Made by a program: the position numbers and the translations under genes. Positions 58,508-64,000 of a stretch of DNA of 64,000 nt are shown here, piece after piece. This stretch comes from Apiospora phragmitis (lineage: Eukaryota; Ascomycota; Sordariomycetes; Amphisphaeriales; Apiosporaceae): the NCBI GenBank assembly GCA_038363925.1, contig JAQQWL010000015.1, positions 2,852,001 through 2,916,000 of the forward strand, read 5' to 3'. Under the pieces are notes generated by a model, which saw nothing but the letters and a program-made list of their open reading frames with translations, was not told the DNA's origin and ran no database searches. Numbering within the stretch: position 1 is the first letter of the stretch; each line of letters starts with the position of its first letter.

Positions 58508-59260
58508 ATGTCCGCCACTGCTTCCAACTCCAAGATGGCCACCCCACCGCAGAACATTTACATCATCGGCGCTCAGAGTACCGGAAAAACCACCCTCGTC
58601 ATCGCCCTCGAAGCCCATTTCCGCCAAGACACCTCCTCTTCGCTTCCCGTTCCTAGCGTGATCCGCGAGGTGGCGCGTTCCGTGTTGCGGGATCACGACT
58701 ACACGGCGCAGGACATCCGAGACTCACCGGCGCGCGCGCTGGAGCTGCAGCGATTGATTCTCGCAGCGCAGGCCAAGGCGGAACGCGAAACTGAGGAGAA
58801 GGCGGCATCGGCGTCTACTACACCGTGCTGGCTGCTCTCGGACCGCTCGGCCATCGATCCCGTCGTGTACGCGTGGCTGTACGTCGGGCAGGAGTCGGCA
58901 AGGAGCCTGATGGAATCGGCGGAGTGGCGCGGCATGCGCGACCGTATGGCCCAGTCGCTGGTCGTCGTCTGCGAGGCGGGTGTCAAGTGGCTGACCGACG
59001 ACGGGGTGCGGTTGATGCCTACCGGAAGTGACGAATGGACGAAGACGCATGAGGTGTTCTGCCAGGTACTTGAGGAGGCACGCTTGCGTTATATCTTATT
59101 GCCTTGCACTTTGGGACGTACCGAGGAGAGGCTGGCATTCGTTCTTCGTGAAGTTAACGCACCTGGGCGTGCATCTGAGAAGACGCCGTCGTACATCCCG
59201 GGTCTAACCCCTTTCCCAGCTTTGGTTTCTCATACTGAGCCTCGCATTAGAGACGAATAA
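58508..59260 (+). CDS. P-loop NTPase (AAA_28 / NadR-like family)
   Basis: A single-exon, intact frame of 250 residues. IYIIGAQSTGKTTLVIALE near residue 18 is the Walker A loop in the GxxSTGKTTL form used by the AAA_28/NadR-type nucleoside-kinase-like family. IREVARSVL follows at the place where this family has a conserved EVARxxL helix. WLLSDRSAIDPVVYAWLY contains the DRSxxDxxxY block, the acidic Walker B-like and lid region. Toward the end there is a second conserved segment (VCEAGVKWLTDDGVRLMP). The role is likely a small-molecule kinase or ATPase, but the substrate is unknown. It is divergently transcribed from the RdRP-helicase gene. Confidence 0.82.
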   Translation: MSATASNSKMATPPQNIYIIGAQSTGKTTLVIALEAHFRQDTSSSLPVPSVIREVARSVLRDHDYTAQDIRDSPARALELQRLILAAQAKAERETEEKAASASTTPCWLLSDRSAIDPVVYAWLYVGQESARSLMESAEWRGMRDRMAQSLVVVCEAGVKWLTDDGVRLMPTGSDEWTKTHEVFCQVLEEARLRYILLPCTLGRTEERLAFVLREVNAPGRASEKTPSYIPGLTPFPALVSHTEPRIRDE

Positions 59261-60029
59261 ATACATGGAAGCCGATTGACCTATATCAGCACTAACCTGT
59301 CTTATGCTGAGCCTGTATAGTATTCAAGAATCAAGGGTCTAACTTGACTCGCCCAATCAAGCTAAAATGCCATCACTCTCGTACTCTGTTGGACTACCTA
59401 AGTCTGTATAGTTGCGTAGAAGACCGCCAATACCGCATGTCCCCGTACCCCATTGATAAATGTTCTTCCAGCACCATTAGGATAGTATCCTGGACGTTCG
59501 AGCGTCTCATCTGCGTTGCAGAGAACGGCCTTTTCAGGGTCAGCAAAACCAGCCAGAACATCCGGGGTAGTTCAGGGGCTTTAACTTAGTGCTGGACATC
59601 TGATGGGTTCCATAAGCGGTTGCTCGGCGAAACCTAGAAACACATCCAGCTGATATCCAATGTGGTGTCAGTAGAGTGATGAGGCATTAGAAACAAGTAT
59701 ACTCAAGTTAATATTGCTAATGGCAGTCACTCTGCATTAGAAGAAGATCAACTTAGGAATTGGTAGTTAATGCTTCCGACTTGCCTGGTGTAACTCGCTA
59801 CTCGCCTCCGCTTGGAGTATACGCCGTAACGCCTATCCCTGATAGGACTGGCTGACAGCATATGTAGGCTGACTCGGCTTGCCTACACAATCTGATTATG
59901 GGTCTACTCACGCCGCGTGATAAGCTTACAAGTATGCACGATTGCTTTCCGTGATTCCACCAAGTTCTATACCCATTGTTGGGGTAACCCTGCCGAAATA
60001 TTCCCGGATGCATCTTTCTGCTCCTCTCA
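59261..60029. other. Intergenic (0.77 kb)
   Basis: No gene supported; 3' side of the NTPase gene and promoter side of the UstYa-like gene. Confidence 0.4.
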
Positions 60030-60682
60030 ATGACGAGGAGGTATTATAGAAAAGGCAACCAAAGACCCGCCATTCTCATAATTCTGTTTACGGGGGTCGT
60101 AAGTGTCAGATTCCTTGCAGGTAAGTTTCTAAGCAGAGCCAATGACTCCACGAATGACGTTTGACAATAAATTATAATGAATCAGTGGATAACGAAGCGA
60201 TTATCTTCATCTATAACGAGACCTTCGGGGACAACTCAAACGAAAGTGAACAGGCGTGGAAAGAGCTCATGCCTCTTCATGGCGGATTCTTCCGACATCC
60301 CACCCTGGCGCCCGAGAAATCCGTCTTCTCCGTTTTCCACCAGCTGCGTTGCCTGGTAGGCACCCACCCATACCCAGCTTCGTGGATATAGTGCTGATGT
60401 AGTATCTATCGGTCAAAGAACGGGATCAGGGAAGGGTATTGGATGCTGTACCTGGCCATGAACTAGCAAAGGGTCCTGAAGGACGAGGAGATGCCGAAGA
60501 TGAGCGCGCCTCGGCATTTCCGCCATTGCGTGGACCTCCTCCGCCAAGTCTTGATGTGCCAGCCAGACCTCACGGTCGAGGTCAAGAACATCACGATCGG
60601 AGGCGTCAAGGGGTTTGGGACGGAGCATCAGTGCAAGGACTGGAACCAGCTCATCGCTTTCACTGAGGAGTGGGGAACGTGA
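60030..60682 (+). pseudogene. UstYa-like (DUF3328) protein gene with an in-frame TAG
   Basis: UstYa-family proteins are membrane-anchored oxidases best known from fungal RiPP and other natural-product pathways. Exons: 60030-60120, 60186-60355 and 60419-60682. Exon 1 gives a basic N-terminus and one membrane segment (ILIILFTGVVSVRFLA). Exon 2 ends SVFSVFHQLRCL, the first family His-x-x-His/Cys-type motif in variant form. Exon 3 reads NGIREGYWMLYLAMN, then TAG at 60464-60466, then DEEMPKMSAPRHFRHCVDLL, RQVLMCQPDLTVE and GTEHQCKDW, the second motif and the usual ending. The frame is otherwise perfect, so a CAG to TAG change is the simplest explanation. No RiPP precursor gene is visible nearby. 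Confidence 0.75.
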
Positions 60683-61016
60683 AATCATAACAAGAGTGAT
60701 TGATGCATGCCAGACGAAAGACGAGCTTCTGTTTGTAGTCACACTATGGATCAAGTAATCCTTAGTTCTGTCGTAGTACATGATGCCCTGCACCCCTTGT
60801 CTTCTTATTACGTCTTTTCCCTACGGCCATTTGCCTGTGATACTGAAAAAGCTCTCACCAGCCAGGGCCTGAAGACTCGCGAGCAGCTCCTCGTCCTCGG
60901 CACTAAAACCAGATACAGAAGACGGTTCAGCTACTGGGAAGTACTCCACATCGATAGTGCAACTAAAGTGCTCGGTCAGAACTCTGCGTCGTAAAGCTTC
61001 GAGGACAGGAAGTAAC
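60683..61016. other. Convergent gap
   Basis: 3' ends of the UstYa-like gene (+) and hydrolase gene (-); nothing else recognised. Confidence 0.45.
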
Positions 61017-62820
61017 CTACGTCACACCCGGCTCCGGAAGTACGCCCTCATTGAAGTACAGTCTCACGTGCCTCACCGTACAGAGAGAAGGCATGCTGCG
61101 ACTGGAGTGGCCATACGACTTCTGCTCCACGAGCCGGGCCCCTTCGAAGCTCGCCTGGGCTTTCTTGGCCGAGGCCAGAGGGCACACGGGATCCCACGTA
61201 GTAGACAGGATGAGGATCGGCTCGGCTGTCTTAACGCGGGGGCAGGCAGGGTAGTATCGAGGGTGGAACTCGTGGGTTGTCGGAATCGACCACGACGCCT
61301 GGTCATAGAAACCCGACCCCTGGTATCTGGATACCAAATAGGACATGTCCGATCTCGAGACAGTATGGTTCAGTATCGGCTTGATTCCATGGACTGGGGC
61401 CTCGTGACCCATCTCCAAGTTGTCGTTCATGATGACAAAGGTGCTCGAGTCGTCCACTAGGAAATCCACAGCCCATGACTTGGAGTACGCAAGAAAGGCC
61501 GGTGTACTGTTGCCATTTAGGAGCGCCGCGAGGGTGCCGGCAAGGGACGGCCAGGATGCCGGTTGGTACAGAGCCGTGAAAACCCCGTTGTTCATAACGT
61601 TGCGCCAGGTAACGGACCCGTACTCGGAGCTATCCAAGTAGACTGGGATGGGGGTCCTCTTCTAATGCGTCGAGAAAGTCGTCAGCGTCGAGAAAGTCGT
61701 CAATATACGTCTGGAGCTGGCCAGGCGACTCAAAGCTTTGTCTGTTGACCGAGTTCAGGGGGCAGTTCTCTCCGGCCTCGAAACACTCTTCGGCGAATCC
61801 AGTGAAGACCCTGTCGGTATCCGCCAATGACTCTTCCAGCATGTTGAAGGCGCTGTACCATTTCTCTAGATCGCCAATGCCTTCAATGACCATTCTCGTG
61901 ACTCGGTCTGGAAACATCTGCGCATATGTCTGCCCAAGAATACTACCATCTGCTTTTATTAGTCGGAGTGTTTGGTCTGATTTGTAATCACAGGAGAAAC
62001 AAACGGGGTGAAAGGGTTGGAATAGACTGACAGCTAACGCCCCAGTAATACATATTGCTCTGCCCAATTGCATCCAGGATCGAGTTCATGTCGGCCGGGG
62101 GAGTATTGATGTACTTTCCGTGCTCGCCCATTTTATCCCTGCATGCCCGTCCCTTGTTCTCGGCTCTCGTGTACATCTCACCGGCCTGGAAGTGGATATC
62201 CCAGGGGTTGGTGGTAAACGCGTCGACCCTCTGGGCCTTGCTGGAGTAGCAAACGGCTGGCGGTATCGAGTCACGGACGCCACGAGGGTCGAAGCTGAGC
62301 AATTGGAAGTCCTCACCGACGAGCTTGTTCAGATGCCGCTGCCTTGCCGCGTAGGAAATTCACCCCGCTGGCTACGAGGGAGATGAGTCAACTGATGGTG
62401 CGATTGGAGACCGAGGAAGGATTCCACTTGCCTCCAGGCCCACCAGGATTGAATAGGATGTGTCTGTCTCCAGTAGCCGAGGCGTTGGCTGCCAACATTC
62501 TGATGAGTGGTATCGTGAATGTCTTGCTACATGGCTTGTTGAAATGATCCATTGGTACGTCTAATTGGGAGCCTTGTGATTCTTTGTCAGCTCTATTCAA
62601 AAGTACAATTGCTTGAGTATGTAGACTGTAACTCACATTGTAGCACATGACTACCAGTCTCGCCGCATTCTTCCCATCGCAGTCGTCCTGCGTCGGGATG
62701 GAGACTCAGAGCTATCTGGGGTTCCTTGGCGATCGATTGGGCCACCAGCGTCGGCCATATACACGTAATGGCGAAGATGCGAAGGATGATACCTTTCGGG
62801 CTCTTAATGCATGCAGCCAT
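61017..62820 (-). CDS. Secreted alpha/beta hydrolase with TAP-like C-terminus
   Basis: A peptidase-S33-type hydrolase related to bacterial tripeptidyl aminopeptidases. The start at 62820 (MAACIKSPKG) gives a signal-anchor-like N-terminus; 62874 is the alternative. Blocks in order: RHILFNPGGPGG (oxyanion-hole region), LLSFDPRGVRDS, YYWGVSYGSILGQTYA (GxSxG nucleophile, codon Tyr split by the intron 62031-61950), DRVTRMVIEGI, then the TAP-like C-terminal domain with LILSTTWDPVCPLASAKKAQ (acid region) and KSYGHSS (catalytic His). An earlier intron appears to use a GCAAGT donor after PGG. An extra C in the run at 61650-61654 breaks the frame at the start of the last third, and another indel lies near 62345-62365. 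An 18-nt tandem duplication gives DFLDADDFLDA. Likely extracellular peptide hydrolysis. Confidence 0.8.
61670..61706. repeat. 18-nt tandem duplication in the hydrolase gene
   Basis: Two adjacent near-identical 18-nt copies (cgtcgagaaagtcgtcag-type). They keep the frame and duplicate the peptide DDFLDA. Presumably a recent slippage event. Confidence 0.7.
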
Positions 62821-64000
62821 CTGATGGAGACGTGTCCAGCGCAACGGCCTTGGGCCTAACTGATATGAAATCAATATTGGCGTATTGCGATTTATTTGAC
62901 ATTCAAAATACCATCTTGGAGAGCCTCGGTGGCTGTCCTAGGGAGTCGTTATGACGTAGTTCGTCGTTTCTTGCTGGGTGCACTCGACCACCGCATTGAC
63001 CGACATCAGCAGCACTTCTCCTTCAGTTGATTGCCTAGGTTACCTACCGCTGCAGTGGAAATCTTTAGCTGAACCCCCTGTCAGGAAGCTCACCTGCTCA
63101 CCCCTCCAGATTCCTGGTCGACCCCCCTGTAGCTGTATGTAACCCCCTCCGGATGTGGGCTAGATCTCCGGCGCCGGGGAAACGACAGGTCAGCTTTTCA
63201 TCTTCAAGCACGTCTTCCCCGCGGAATTCTACCCTCCACTGCCACTGCCCACTACCCCGCTGAGGAACGCCCTGTTAAGCTTACTTTGCTTACCCGTAAA
63301 GGGATCTACCTACTAACAACCCGACGACACTCCAGACTGTAGACGACCTTGGTCCTGTATGACCTGACCTCGGCTACGATGCCCCAACAGCAACGGGGCC
63401 TCGCAACAAGACAAGCCCGGAACTCTTGCGGGGGCTTCATGCCATGAATCCCCACAGGACCAATTGCTCTCGGCATTACTTGCCACCTTCCCATCCTGGG
63501 TCAAACCATCTCTCGCCCGGTTGGCGTATTAGATCCCGACGAACCAATCGAGCCCCACGGTAAGCTGACGACAGGTTCACACAGTTCCGATCCTGACCAG
63601 GTGGTCACCCTCCCCAGGTTTCGCATCTGGCAACCCGTTCTTCTAGGTCACGGGTGGCCCGACGAACCTAGTCCTCTTGTAGAAAAGAACCATCCCCCAG
63701 GCTTCTCTCCTGTAAGTGAATGTATTCTGAGTAACGAGGACAGAAAGAAACGTGTCGGTTTTCGAAGCCAAACGGCAAAGCAACTCGGAAAAAGAGCCAG
63801 CCAGAAAGAATACCACTTGCATTGATTGGCTTCGAGAAACATGAACGACAACGTGCACTTGGATAAGCGCCGAGGTCAGAGTCGGGATTCACAGCGTCGA
63901 TTCCGTAAGAAGCTCCGTAAGGACCGCATCACACCGAGACTTTCAGACACTTAACTATATCGTTGTAGGCGAAAGACAAAGGAAGAACAAAAACGTCCGG
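62821..64000. other. Intergenic to window end
   Basis: No gene supported on either strand. Contains the hydrolase promoter. Short ORFs at 63306-63504 (-) and 63601-63825 (+) have no motif. Confidence 0.4.

Noticed and set aside
1..64000. CRISPR array, rRNA genes, transposon ends or transposase genes
   Set aside because: No regularly spaced repeats, no rRNA or 5S-like sequence, and no transposase or reverse-transcriptase motif were seen on reading both strands.

Overview
The window looks like nuclear DNA of a filamentous ascomycete, most likely a Sordariomycete. Genes are interrupted by short introns (about 55-110 nt, GTAAGT-type donors, CTAAC-like branch sites). Third codon positions are GC-rich. 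The gene content is typical: an AA9 polysaccharide monooxygenase, a HET-domain gene, a UstYa-family gene, a secreted L-amino acid oxidase, a uracil-catabolism protein of the Urc4 type, and an RNA-silencing RNA-dependent RNA polymerase. All names below come from reading motifs in the translated sequence; no database search was possible.

Layout. 0-6 kb: a secreted HNH nuclease (+), a UBA-SEP-UBX Cdc48 cofactor (-), the mitochondrial outer-membrane protein Mim1 (+) and a single-pass membrane protein (-). 6-12.5 kb: an AA9 LPMO (+) and the mitochondrial insertase Oxa1 (+). 12.5-17.3 kb: a long non-coding stretch with a CAAT/CAGT microsatellite. 17.3-27.5 kb: Urc4/DUF1688 (+), a small cysteine-rich anchored protein with an in-frame stop (-), a JmjC protein (-) and a 2-oxoglutarate oxygenase (+). 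29.4-41.5 kb: a secreted L-amino acid oxidase (+), an MFS transporter (-), a decayed HET-domain gene (+), a BBE-type FAD oxidoreductase (-) and a secreted protein of unknown function (+). 42.4-45.4 kb: two tiny cysteine-rich proteins (+) and a Ser/Thr-rich unknown (-). 46-51.4 kb: two divergent, damaged kinase-family genes, one of which carries RING/IBR-like cysteine clusters after its kinase domain. 52.7-58.2 kb: one large gene that reads as an RNA-dependent RNA polymerase continuing into an SF1 helicase. 58.5-62.8 kb: a P-loop NTPase (+), a damaged UstYa-like gene (+) and a secreted alpha/beta hydrolase (-).

Two kinds of damage run through the window and should be kept apart. First, about twenty single-base insertions or deletions, mostly in short homopolymers, break the frame of genes that are otherwise well conserved, including housekeeping ones (Oxa1, Mim1, the p47-like cofactor). 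These are best read as assembly errors. Second, in-frame nonsense codons of the kind made by C-to-T or G-to-A change occur only in accessory genes (HET, both kinase-family genes, the UstYa-like gene, the small anchored protein). These look like real decay, possibly by repeat-induced point mutation.

The most interesting item is the RdRP-helicase gene. In other fungi the equivalent activities (Rdp1 plus Hrr1 in fission yeast, SAD-1 plus SAD-3 in Neurospora) are separate proteins of one complex; here they appear to be one polypeptide.
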